Source: CAVQBP01 sp963723205 (GTDB lineage Bacteria > Bacteroidota > Ignavibacteria > Ignavibacteriales > Ignavibacteriaceae). Taken from it: a stretch of 64,000 nt of DNA. A program made the translations under genes and the position numbers. Shown here in pieces: positions 26,891-34,586 of this stretch. The stretch covers positions 558,001-622,000 of the forward strand of contig CAVRQC010000038.1 of assembly GCA_963723205.1 (NCBI GenBank), read 5' to 3'. The first letter of the stretch is position 1. Each line of letters starts with the position of its first letter. The notes beneath the pieces are model-generated. The model ran no database searches and was not told the DNA's origin. It was given only the letters and a program-made list of their open reading frames with translations.

Positions 26891-29651
26891 CAAAAGCAAA
26901 GATGAAAATTTACCACTCAGTTACGCAAAAATTTATAATTTTACTTTTGGTCAAATTTCTTTTGCCGCCTTTTTAATTGCTGTAGTCTCCGGTATTTTGC
27001 TTGCCATTCCCTTTGATATAAAAAATCCGTTTGATTCATTAAGCTATTTGCTTCTAACAAATCCCGGCGGGGTATTTTTTAGAAATATTCATTACTGGAG
27101 CGCACAGGTATTTTTAATTTTTTCTATTCTTCATATTTATGACCACTTAAAAAAATCGACTGAGAAACAAGTAAAAAATGGCATCTGGCTTAGACTTACC
27201 TTTTCTTTAATAGTAATTTTCTTTGTCATGATTTCCGGTTTTATAATTAAAGCCGATGCTGATAGTGTTGATGCTAAACAGATAATAACTTCATTAATAA
27301 ATTTAATTCCGCTTGTAGGCAAAGAATTATCAACCTCTCTGTTAGGTAGCGGAAACGATTACCAGGTTCTGTATGTTCACCATATTGCTACCGCTACAAT
27401 TATTCTTTTTATTATTATAATCGAACATGCAAAAACTATCTGGCCGAAATTAAAATTAGTCTTGTTTATTCTGCCTGTTTTAATTTTAATAGGATACCTG
27501 TTTCCTCCGACGCTTCATGACGGCTCCAACCAATTAATAAAAGGTCCCTGGTATTTTCTCGGATTACAGGAAATGCTTCACTGGCTTTCATATCCGGCAA
27601 TAATTTTAATATTGATATTATTATATCTGCTGGCTTTTGCATTTATGCCTAAATATTCAAATCACTTTGCAGTAATTATTAAAAAAATCGTTTTTGTCTC
27701 ATTTATCATTTACTCAATATTAATAATTGTAGGTTTTTTCTTTCGGGGTGTGGACTGGGAGTTCACCATGCCGTGGAAAAATCCATTAATTACAGAATTT
27801 AATTTTGAACCTTTTGATAATATTTCCAGTATATCTTCTAAAGAAATTGAGAAAAGGAACATACCTATAGTCCTTGGAAGAAGGGAAGGATGCTTATACT
27901 GTCATCAAAACATGAAAGGATTCTCACCTGCACATAATCCTCAAGCAATAGGATGCGTTTCCTGTCATTCAGGTAATCCATTCACTTTAAACAAAACATA
28001 TGCGCATCAAAGTATGTTTCTTGTTCCCGGAAATTTAAATGAAGTTAAACAAAGCTGTGGTTCTTCAAGTTGTCATAGTGATATTGTTGATCGTGTTGAT
28101 AAAACTATTATGACTACTTTATCTGGAATGGTCAGCGTCGACCGTTATGCTTTTGGTGAAACAAAAGATTTAAACAAGCTGCATTTTATTTCACAAATTG
28201 GTCATTCACCGGCAGATAGCCATTTGCGTGACCTTTGCACTTCATGCCATCTTGGCGGACATAAAACAGAGCTTGGTCCAATCACACAATTATCGAGAGG
28301 AGGAGGATGCAACGCCTGTCATCTTAATTATGATAGTAATGCATTGAATTCTCTTTCTAAATATAAGGAAACATCTTCAAGCATAAATGATACTTCATAT
28401 TTTCATCCTTCCCTATCATTAAATATTACAAATGATCATTGCTTCGGTTGTCATAGCCGTTCCGGAAGAATATCAACTAATTACGAAGGCTGGCATGATA
28501 CACTGTTAAAATCCGATGAGATGAAAGATTCTATAAATTATAGAGTCCTTGAAGACGGCAGAGTTTTCATTAAAGCTCAGCAGGATATTCATCATGAAAA
28601 AGGAATGGAATGCATTGATTGCCATACTTCTCATGAAGTTATGGGAGACGGGAATTATTATCTTCATGAAGAAGAGCAAATTAAAGTAACATGCACCGAT
28701 TGTCATTTCACAGTGAAGCCTGCAACAAAGAGTATAGAAAAATTTGATTATGAATCACAGCAAATTATTACTTTAAGAAAATTTGATAAAAAAGATCAGA
28801 AATTTTTAGTAGTTAATAAATCAGGTTATCCATTAGTTAATACTTACCTGAATAGACAGGATGAGCCTGAATTAGTTACTAAAAACACAAATGAAATTTT
28901 ACCATTAAAACCTCCGGCAATAGTATGTACGGAAGGTAAAGGGCATAAAAATCTTTCATGTAAAAGCTGTCATACATCTTGGGCTCCGCAGTGTATTGGA
29001 TGCCATACTCAATATAATCCTGATGAAACAGGATACGATCTTTTAGAAAGGAAAGATGTAAAAGGCAGATGGGATGAAACCCCATCAGATTATCTTGCAG
29101 AACCTCCAACTTTAGGTATTAAAATTTCCAAAGACAAAAATGGAAATGTTTTCGAAACAGTAGAAACCTTTATCCCGGGAATGGTTTTAACAATTCAGAA
29201 AAAAGATATTAATCCCGGTTCATCAAGAAATAAAAATATTATTTTCAGAAGATTATTTGCTCCGACTTTTTCCCATACAATTACCAAACAGAGTCGTTCG
29301 TGTGAATCATGTCATAATAATCCTCTTGCTCTTGGATACGGAAGAGGGAAATTAGAATTTGTAAAACGAGGTAAATTTGGTAAATGGATTTTTACTCCCA
29401 AATATCCATTAAGCAAATATGATGGTTTACCTCTTGATGCATGGATTGGATTTTTAGGAACAAGAAATGATTATTACTCAACAAGAACTAATTACAGACC
29501 ATTCAGCATTGAAGAACAGAAAGATATCCTTACTGTAGGTGCATGTCTTACTTGTCATAGTTCAAATTCAAAACCGATGAAATTATACCTGGAAGGAGGT
29601 AAAATGCCTGAAGTCAGCGCTCAATGTATCATCCCTGATTGGAATAAATAA
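26877..29651 (+). CDS. cytochrome b fused to a dodecaheme c-type cytochrome domain
   Basis: 924 residues. Residues about 20-290 are cytochrome b/b6-like, with eight or so helices. Heme b ligands are His72/His86 (spacing X13) and His169/His184 (spacing X14, as in b6). The Qo-loop PEWY position reads 'GPWY' (223-226), so the usual glutamate is absent. Residues about 335-900 are periplasmic and carry eleven CXXCH motifs plus one CX4CH ('CGSSSCH'), twelve heme sites in all; the first is 339-343 and the last 890-894. With the Rieske protein it should oxidise or reduce quinol and pass electrons to a multiheme wire instead of a separate cytochrome c1. The electron acceptor or donor is unknown. The molybdoenzyme nearby is a plausible partner but this is inference. 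Confidence 0.93.
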   Translation: MSRFNKSKDENLPLSYAKIYNFTFGQISFAAFLIAVVSGILLAIPFDIKNPFDSLSYLLLTNPGGVFFRNIHYWSAQVFLIFSILHIYDHLKKSTEKQVKNGIWLRLTFSLIVIFFVMISGFIIKADADSVDAKQIITSLINLIPLVGKELSTSLLGSGNDYQVLYVHHIATATIILFIIIIEHAKTIWPKLKLVLFILPVLILIGYLFPPTLHDGSNQLIKGPWYFLGLQEMLHWLSYPAIILILILLYLLAFAFMPKYSNHFAVIIKKIVFVSFIIYSILIIVGFFFRGVDWEFTMPWKNPLITEFNFEPFDNISSISSKEIEKRNIPIVLGRREGCLYCHQNMKGFSPAHNPQAIGCVSCHSGNPFTLNKTYAHQSMFLVPGNLNEVKQSCGSSSCHSDIVDRVDKTIMTTLSGMVSVDRYAFGETKDLNKLHFISQIGHSPADSHLRDLCTSCHLGGHKTELGPITQLSRGGGCNACHLNYDSNALNSLSKYKETSSSINDTSYFHPSLSLNITNDHCFGCHSRSGRISTNYEGWHDTLLKSDEMKDSINYRVLEDGRVFIKAQQDIHHEKGMECIDCHTSHEVMGDGNYYLHEEEQIKVTCTDCHFTVKPATKSIEKFDYESQQIITLRKFDKKDQKFLVVNKSGYPLVNTYLNRQDEPELVTKNTNEILPLKPPAIVCTEGKGHKNLSCKSCHTSWAPQCIGCHTQYNPDETGYDLLERKDVKGRWDETPSDYLAEPPTLGIKISKDKNGNVFETVETFIPGMVLTIQKKDINPGSSRNKNIIFRRLFAPTFSHTITKQSRSCESCHNNPLALGYGRGKLEFVKRGKFGKWIFTPKYPLSKYDGLPLDAWIGFLGTRNDYYSTRTNYRPFSIEEQKDILTVGACLTCHSSNSKPMKLYLEGGKMPEVSAQCIIPDWNK

Positions 29652-29821
29652 AAGATACCTATAATTAAATTTCCAAAACTTATTCAACACTCTCAGGTTC
29701 GGATTACATATTTTGACTTTTGACTTATCCACCTGTTTCTTATATACGAACAATACATTCTTACTGTTGGGAAAATAATTGAATTTTTGTTCCAAAAAGA
29801 AGTAAAATCAAAACTTTTATG

Positions 29822-29852
29822 TGGCAAAATACTTGATATTTATAAATATTAA
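29822..29852 (+). promoter_or_regulatory. TGGCA-N6-palindrome element, copy 2 (upstream of CMD-moaA operon)
   Basis: TGGCA at 29822-29826, six bases, then half-sites TTGATATTTA / TAAATATTAA at 29833-29852. There is one mismatch to the perfect palindrome (T for C in the second half). It lies 75 bases before the ATG at 29927. Confidence 0.8.
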
Positions 29853-29926
29853 ATTTCAAATGTATTTTTTTATTTTATTAAATAACCAATTAAAAATTTC
29901 TTTGAATAATTCCAGAAAGCTTTAAA

Positions 29927-30241
29927 ATGGCCATACCAAAACGATTTAAGAAATTTAAAGAAGATTATCCTGAAGTTGCTTCAGCGTATGAATCATTAGG
30001 AAATGCAGTCCATGGTGCAGGACCTCTTGATGAAAAAACAAGAGCGTTAATAAAGCTAGGAATTTCGGCAGGTGCGAGACTCGAAGGAGGTTTCCATTCT
30101 CACGTAAGAAAAGCCCTTGATGCCGGGGTAACAAAAGAAGAAATGGTTCATGCAGTTCTTTTGACTTTACCGACAATCGGATTGCCTTCGATGATGGCTG
30201 CAATGACCTGGATCGATGATGTAGTTGAAAGTAAAAAATAA
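29927..30241 (+). CDS. carboxymuconolactone decarboxylase-family protein without the AhpD cysteines
   Basis: 104 residues, a single CMD domain ('GPLDEKTRALIKLGISAGAR', 'HSHVRKALDAGVTKEEM', 'AVLLTLPTIGLPSMMAA' in parts). Family members with a CXXC motif are AhpD-like peroxidases. Here the equivalent position reads 'EGGFHSHVRKAL', with the histidines but without cysteines, so it is closer to the decarboxylase-type or uncharacterised members. First gene after the second copy of the palindromic element and about 105 bases ahead of moaA. A link to molybdenum or sulfur metabolism is suggested only by position. Confidence 0.88.
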   Translation: MAIPKRFKKFKEDYPEVASAYESLGNAVHGAGPLDEKTRALIKLGISAGARLEGGFHSHVRKALDAGVTKEEMVHAVLLTLPTIGLPSMMAAMTWIDDVVESKK

Positions 30242-30345
30242 GATTCTGATTAAATAAACTGAACATTCTATTTAAACTTCTGACATAATATAAATTATTA
30301 GATCAGATTTAGAGTTCATTTTTCAGTATTCAATTTTAAAATATT

Positions 30346-31350
30346 ATGAAGATTTTAAAAGATAGATTTAACAGGATACACGATTATCTTAGAATATCTT
30401 TAACCGATAAGTGTAATCTTAATTGTATTTACTGTAACCCGCTTGAACATCATTCAAAAAAATTAAACAAAAACGAGATACTGACTTTTGATGAATTATT
30501 GAGATTAATAAACATTTTCTCCGGCAGACTTGGAGTCAAAAAAATACGATTTACAGGAGGTGAACCTCTGGTAAGAAAAAATATTTTGGAGTTTTTTAAA
30601 TCTGTTCATTTACTGAAAATTAAATACGGCTTCGAGTTAGGTTTAACAACAAATGGAACATTGCTGGATAATTGTCTGCAGGAATTAAAACGATACGGGA
30701 TCGATAAGTTAAATATAAGCCTGGATTCTCTTAAGCCTGAACGTTTTCAATATATTACCGGCAAAGATAATCTTAATACTGTAATAAGAGCAATAAACAA
30801 AGCGGCAGATTTAGGTTTCAATCCTTTAAAAATCAATGTTGTCGTAATGAAAAATGTTAATGAAGACGAGGTTATTGATTTTGTTGAATTTGCGAAAGAT
30901 ACAAACCTGAATGTGAGATTTATCGAATTCATGCCTTTTGGAAATAACAACTGGAATACCGATGGTTTTATAAGTTCTGAAGAAATTAAAAATATAATCG
31001 AAACCAAATATCAGTTGGAAGAAATTACTGGGACATTAAATCTTATAGCTAAAGATTATTCAGTTGCAGGACATTCAGGGAAAGTCAGTTTTATAAGTTC
31101 TATATCTAATCATTTCTGCAAGTCGTGCAACCGGTTAAGAATCGATGCCAGGGGTAAAATGAAATTGTGCTTGTTCTCAACAGGAACAAATGAATTGAAT
31201 TTTAAGCAGCTTTTGAATAATCCTCAATTCTCTGATGAAAATATTAGTGAAAAGATTTTAACTTCATTATATCTAAAAGAAGAGACTCATCCCCGTGTTG
31301 AAGATCTTTTAAAGTTTGAAGAAAACAATATGCTTAGTATAGGTGGTTAA
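30346..31350 (+). CDS. moaA: GTP 3',8-cyclase MoaA
   Basis: 334 residues, standard length. The radical-SAM cluster motif is Cys23-X3-Cys27-X2-Cys30 ('CNLNCIYC'). The C-terminal second [4Fe-4S] site is 'FCKSCNRLRID' with a further Cys in 'KLCLF', and the protein ends in the conserved Gly-Gly ('LSIGG'). It converts GTP to 3',8-cyclo-GTP, the first step of molybdenum cofactor synthesis, in the cytoplasm. moaC begins at the next base after the stop codon. It is the second gene of the cofactor operon. Confidence 0.97.
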   Translation: MKILKDRFNRIHDYLRISLTDKCNLNCIYCNPLEHHSKKLNKNEILTFDELLRLINIFSGRLGVKKIRFTGGEPLVRKNILEFFKSVHLLKIKYGFELGLTTNGTLLDNCLQELKRYGIDKLNISLDSLKPERFQYITGKDNLNTVIRAINKAADLGFNPLKINVVVMKNVNEDEVIDFVEFAKDTNLNVRFIEFMPFGNNNWNTDGFISSEEIKNIIETKYQLEEITGTLNLIAKDYSVAGHSGKVSFISSISNHFCKSCNRLRIDARGKMKLCLFSTGTNELNFKQLLNNPQFSDENISEKILTSLYLKEETHPRVEDLLKFEENNMLSIGG

Positions 31351-31833
31351 ATGAAAAAGCTTACACATGTTAATTCAGAAGGTAAAGCTGAAATGGTGGA
31401 CGTTTCATTAAAAGATGATTCTGTTAGAACTGCATCGGCTGCCGGCAAAGTTTATGTTTCAGAGGAAGCTTTTATCAAAATAAAAATTAATGAAGTTGAA
31501 AAAGGTGATGTTCTTGCGGTAGCTAAATTCGCAGGGATACAGGCAGCAAAAAAAACATCCGAATTAATTCCACTATGCCATAACATTCCTATTTCTAAAG
31601 TTCAGGTTGAACTAAAACTGAATGAAAATGATAATTCTGTTGAAATAACTTCTTTTGCAAAAACGGTTGCTAAAACCGGTATTGAAATGGAAGCATTAAC
31701 AGCAGTTTCTATTGCTGCTCTTACTGTTTATGATATGTGTAAAGCTCTTGATAAGTCGATAAAAATCTCCGAAATAAGATTGCAATCTAAAACAGGCGGG
31801 AAAAGCGGAGATTACATAGTCAAAAATAATTGA
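31351..31833 (+). CDS. moaC: cyclic pyranopterin monophosphate synthase MoaC
   Basis: 160 residues. Conserved blocks 'MVDVSLKDDSVRTASAAG', 'IPLCHNIPISKVQVEL' and 'TGIEMEALTAVSIAALT' with 'YDMCKALDK' match MoaC. It converts 3',8-cyclo-GTP into cyclic pyranopterin monophosphate. The ATG follows the moaA stop directly. The stop codon lies at the start of an 8-bp tandem repeat. Genes for MoaD, MoaE and MoeB are not in this window. Confidence 0.97.
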   Translation: MKKLTHVNSEGKAEMVDVSLKDDSVRTASAAGKVYVSEEAFIKIKINEVEKGDVLAVAKFAGIQAAKKTSELIPLCHNIPISKVQVELKLNENDNSVEITSFAKTVAKTGIEMEALTAVSIAALTVYDMCKALDKSIKISEIRLQSKTGGKSGDYIVKNN

Positions 31834-31868
31834 ATGATTGAATGATTGAATGACTGATTGATTGAATG
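31831..31868. repeat. 8-bp tandem repeat (TGAATGAT units) over the moaC stop
   Basis: About four and a half units of TGAATGAT with small changes (TGAATGAC, TGATTGAT), beginning with the TGA stop codon of moaC. It looks like a slippage-prone short tandem repeat in the 149-bp gap before the MOSC gene. Function is unknown. Confidence 0.75.
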
Positions 31869-31982
31869 TCGCAGATTACCACTCTGCGGTTCTCTGATTT
31901 TTCTCGGAGATTCTCTGTGTAATTTTTTTTAGCTAAGTACTATTTAATTAAAATAAAAAATAATAAGTTATCAATAGAATTT

Positions 31983-32474
31983 ATGGATATGGTTTTAATA
32001 GACAAAAATATTCTTGAAGAAAAAAAAGATATAGTAAAGACCGGTCGTATTGTCGCTATCTCAATCAGTAAGAGAAAAGGAATACCAAAGACTAATGTAC
32101 CTTTTGCCAATCTCATTGAAAACCATGGCATTGAAGGAGACATCCATGCAGGCAGCTGGCACAGACAAGTGAGCTTTCTTGCTCTGGAAAGTATTGATAA
32201 AATGAGAAAAGCCGGACTGTCTAATTTAAGACCCGGAGCATTTGCAGAAAATATTACTACTGAGTTTATTGACATTCCCCATCTGCAGGTTGGTTCAAAA
32301 ATAAAAATTGGTGGAAGTGCTGAACTGGTTATTACACAAATCGGAAAAGAATGCCATACAAAGTGTGCTATCTTTGTTAAAGTTGGTGATTGTGTCATGC
32401 CGAAAGAAGGCATTTTTGCAAAAGTTATAAAGTCCGGCAAAATATTTAATGGAGATGAAGTTATTATATTATGA
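31983..32474 (+). CDS. MOSC-domain protein
   Basis: 163 residues covering one MOSC domain: 'TGRIVAISISKRKGIPK', 'HGIEGDIHAGSWHRQVSFLA', 'LRPGAFAENITTE' and the conserved cysteine region 'GKECHTKCAIF'. MOSC domains carry sulfur or bind molybdenum cofactor (as in MoCo sulfurase C-termini and YiiM). Stand-alone MOSC proteins within moa operons probably help cofactor sulfuration or delivery. The start is ATG 31983 or the in-frame ATG 31989. The end overlaps moeA by four bases. In some bacteria this domain is fused to MogA/MoaB, which I do not see as a separate gene here. Confidence 0.9.
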   Translation: MDMVLIDKNILEEKKDIVKTGRIVAISISKRKGIPKTNVPFANLIENHGIEGDIHAGSWHRQVSFLALESIDKMRKAGLSNLRPGAFAENITTEFIDIPHLQVGSKIKIGGSAELVITQIGKECHTKCAIFVKVGDCVMPKEGIFAKVIKSGKIFNGDEVIIL

Positions 32475-33679
32475 TCAGCTACGAGGAAGTGCAAAAGATA
32501 TTGCAGGAGGAATTCGATTCCTTACCTTTAAAGACCGAGCAAATCGATCTGTTAAATTGTATTAACAGAATTTTAGCAGAAGATGTTTATTCCGATATTG
32601 ACCTCCCTCCTTTCGACAATTCTGCAATGGATGGAATTGCAATTAAATTCGACAAAGCGATAAAAGAGTGGAAGATTATTGGCGAAATTCCTGCAGGTAA
32701 TTTTAATACTATTAATCTTGAAAATAATGCGGCGATAAGTATAATGACAGGCAGCAAGCTTCCGCAAGGATGTGATACGGTTATTCCTGTTGAGGATATT
32801 GAAATAAAAGGAAACAATGCTCTTCTGAAAAGTGATGCCCGTTTTCAAAAAGGAATTAATATAAGAAAACAGGGAGAAGATTTATTAAAAAATAAAATAG
32901 CTCTTCAAAAACATACTCTGTTAAAACCTCATCATGTTTCTGTCGCAGCTTCCTGCGGACGTTCCTCATTAAAAGTATTCAAACGGTTAAGAATCGGGGT
33001 TCTCGCAACAGGAGACGAACTTGTTGATATTCATGAAACTCCTTCTAATGACAAAATCCGGTGCTCAAATCTGTATGCTATTATTTCAGCAATCCGGAAT
33101 ATCAATATGCACTCTGTAAATTTCGGAATAGCAAAAGATAACAAGGAGCTTATTCAAAGCCGGTTGAAATGGGCCCTTGAAAGCGAGCTCGACATCCTGA
33201 TAACTACCGGAGGAGTATCTGTTGGAAAATTCGATTTTGTAAAAGAAGTCTTTGAAGAATTAAATGTTATAACAAAATTCTGGAGAGTAAAAATAAAACC
33301 CGGCAAACCGGTATTCTTCGGGGTTTATAAACATAGTGAAGGAAAAACACTGGTATTCGGTCTGCCAGGGAATCCGGTTTCGAGTTTAGTAAACTTTTTA
33401 TTGTTTGTTCAACTGAATATTCATCGGTTATTTAAAATCCCCTCTAATAAAAAATTCATAGCTGTACTGGAAGATGATTTAAAAAAGGAAGACAGCAAAC
33501 GTCATTTTATGAGAGGGATTTTACGATACGAGAATGATGGGAAATTTCATGTAAAAAAAATGGGATCGCAGTCTTCAGGAAACCTGGCAGAAATGGGAAA
33601 GGCTAACTGCCTGATTATTATTGAAGAGGATAGAACAAATCCGGTAAAAGGAGAACAGGTTGAATGTATGACGATATAA
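32471..33679 (+). CDS. moeA: molybdopterin molybdenumtransferase MoeA
   Basis: 402 residues, the normal length. The conserved N-terminal motif 'PPFDNSAMDGIA' and the MoeA/MogA-type signature 'TTGGVSVGKFDFVKEV', plus 'KPGKPVFFG' and 'FGLPGNPVSS', are visible. It inserts molybdate into adenylated molybdopterin. It overlaps the MOSC gene by four bases at its start and mobA by sixteen at its end, so translation is coupled. Confidence 0.97.
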   Translation: MISYEEVQKILQEEFDSLPLKTEQIDLLNCINRILAEDVYSDIDLPPFDNSAMDGIAIKFDKAIKEWKIIGEIPAGNFNTINLENNAAISIMTGSKLPQGCDTVIPVEDIEIKGNNALLKSDARFQKGINIRKQGEDLLKNKIALQKHTLLKPHHVSVAASCGRSSLKVFKRLRIGVLATGDELVDIHETPSNDKIRCSNLYAIISAIRNINMHSVNFGIAKDNKELIQSRLKWALESELDILITTGGVSVGKFDFVKEVFEELNVITKFWRVKIKPGKPVFFGVYKHSEGKTLVFGLPGNPVSSLVNFLLFVQLNIHRLFKIPSNKKFIAVLEDDLKKEDSKRHFMRGILRYENDGKFHVKKMGSQSSGNLAEMGKANCLIIIEEDRTNPVKGEQVECMTI

Positions 33680-34296
33680 CAGGTATAATTTTATCCGGTG
33701 GCAAAAGTACAAGGATGGATGAAAATAAATCCTTACTGAAAATTGGTGAAAAAACAATTATAGAACATGTTAAAGATTTGATGCAAAGTTTATTTTCAAA
33801 GGTAATATTAATGACAAATGATCCTGACGATTATAAGTTTTTAAATCTTGAAATGCATAAAGATATATATTTTAGAATGGGACCGTTAGCAGGCATCCAC
33901 TCAGGTTTAACCTACTCTTCTACAGATAAAAACTTTATTATCTCCTGTGATATACCTTTAATGAAACCAGAAATGATTAAGTATCTGGTCGATTACAAAA
34001 CAAACAAGCCTGTAACTATAGCAAAAGCAGATGGTTTTATTCAGCAGCTTTGCGGGGTGTATCACAAATCATGTCTACAGCCTGCAGAAAATATTTTATC
34101 ATCCAACATAAATGCTGAAGGAAGAAATGAAGAACAAAAAAAACGGGGATGTAAAGTATTGGGATTAATTGATATTGTTGGTGCGGAAATAATTGAAGCT
34201 GAATCACTTCATTTTTATAAAAAAGACACATTCTTTAATATGAATAAAAGATCCGATTATGAAAATATTTTAAGTAAAATGACTGTTGAAAATTGA
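33664..34296 (+). CDS. mobA: molybdenum cofactor guanylyltransferase MobA
   Basis: 210 residues. The nucleotide-binding loop is 'GIILSGGKSTRMDENKSLL' (a variant of LAGGxSxRMGxDK with Asp for the second Gly region), followed by 'MGPLAGIHSGLT' and 'SCDIPLMKPEMIKYL'. It attaches GMP to Mo-molybdopterin to make the bis-MGD form used by DMSO-reductase-family enzymes, which fits the PsrA/PhsA-type enzyme encoded next. It overlaps moeA by sixteen bases and is the last gene of the operon. Confidence 0.95.
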   Translation: MYDDITGIILSGGKSTRMDENKSLLKIGEKTIIEHVKDLMQSLFSKVILMTNDPDDYKFLNLEMHKDIYFRMGPLAGIHSGLTYSSTDKNFIISCDIPLMKPEMIKYLVDYKTNKPVTIAKADGFIQQLCGVYHKSCLQPAENILSSNINAEGRNEEQKKRGCKVLGLIDIVGAEIIEAESLHFYKKDTFFNMNKRSDYENILSKMTVEN

Positions 34297-34492
34297 AACA
34301 TTTTTTGTTGAAAAAATAGGATATAATATTCCCAAATAAATCCAAGAATTTTTTATTCGATCTAAGTATACAATTCAAAAGAGACCCACATCACTTTTCT
34401 CAAGCAAAAGAAATACCAATATAATTTTCTTTTTTATGAAAAATAATCTCATCTAAATATCTGTTTATATTTCAATTTTTAGTATTTAAAAG

Positions 34493-34523
34493 TGGCAAAG
34501 AAATTGATATTTATAAATATCAA
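34493..34523 (+). promoter_or_regulatory. TGGCA-N6-palindrome element, copy 3 (upstream of molybdoenzyme operon)
   Basis: TGGCA at 34493-34497, six bases, then the perfect palindrome with half-sites TTGATATTTA / TAAATATCAA at 34504-34523. It lies 63 bases before the TTG start at 34587. Spacing between TGGCA and the palindrome is identical in all three copies. Confidence 0.8.
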
Positions 34524-34586
34524 TTTTAAAATCAAATAAAGAGAAAATTATTAAGAAAAGCATGTTTATAGAATGGGAGGGTTTGC

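Noticed and set aside
34493..34508. Sigma-54 promoter (-24/-12)
   Set aside because: TGGCA and TTG have the right spacing, but the required GC at -12 is GA in all three copies. Kept only as a possibility within the regulatory element.
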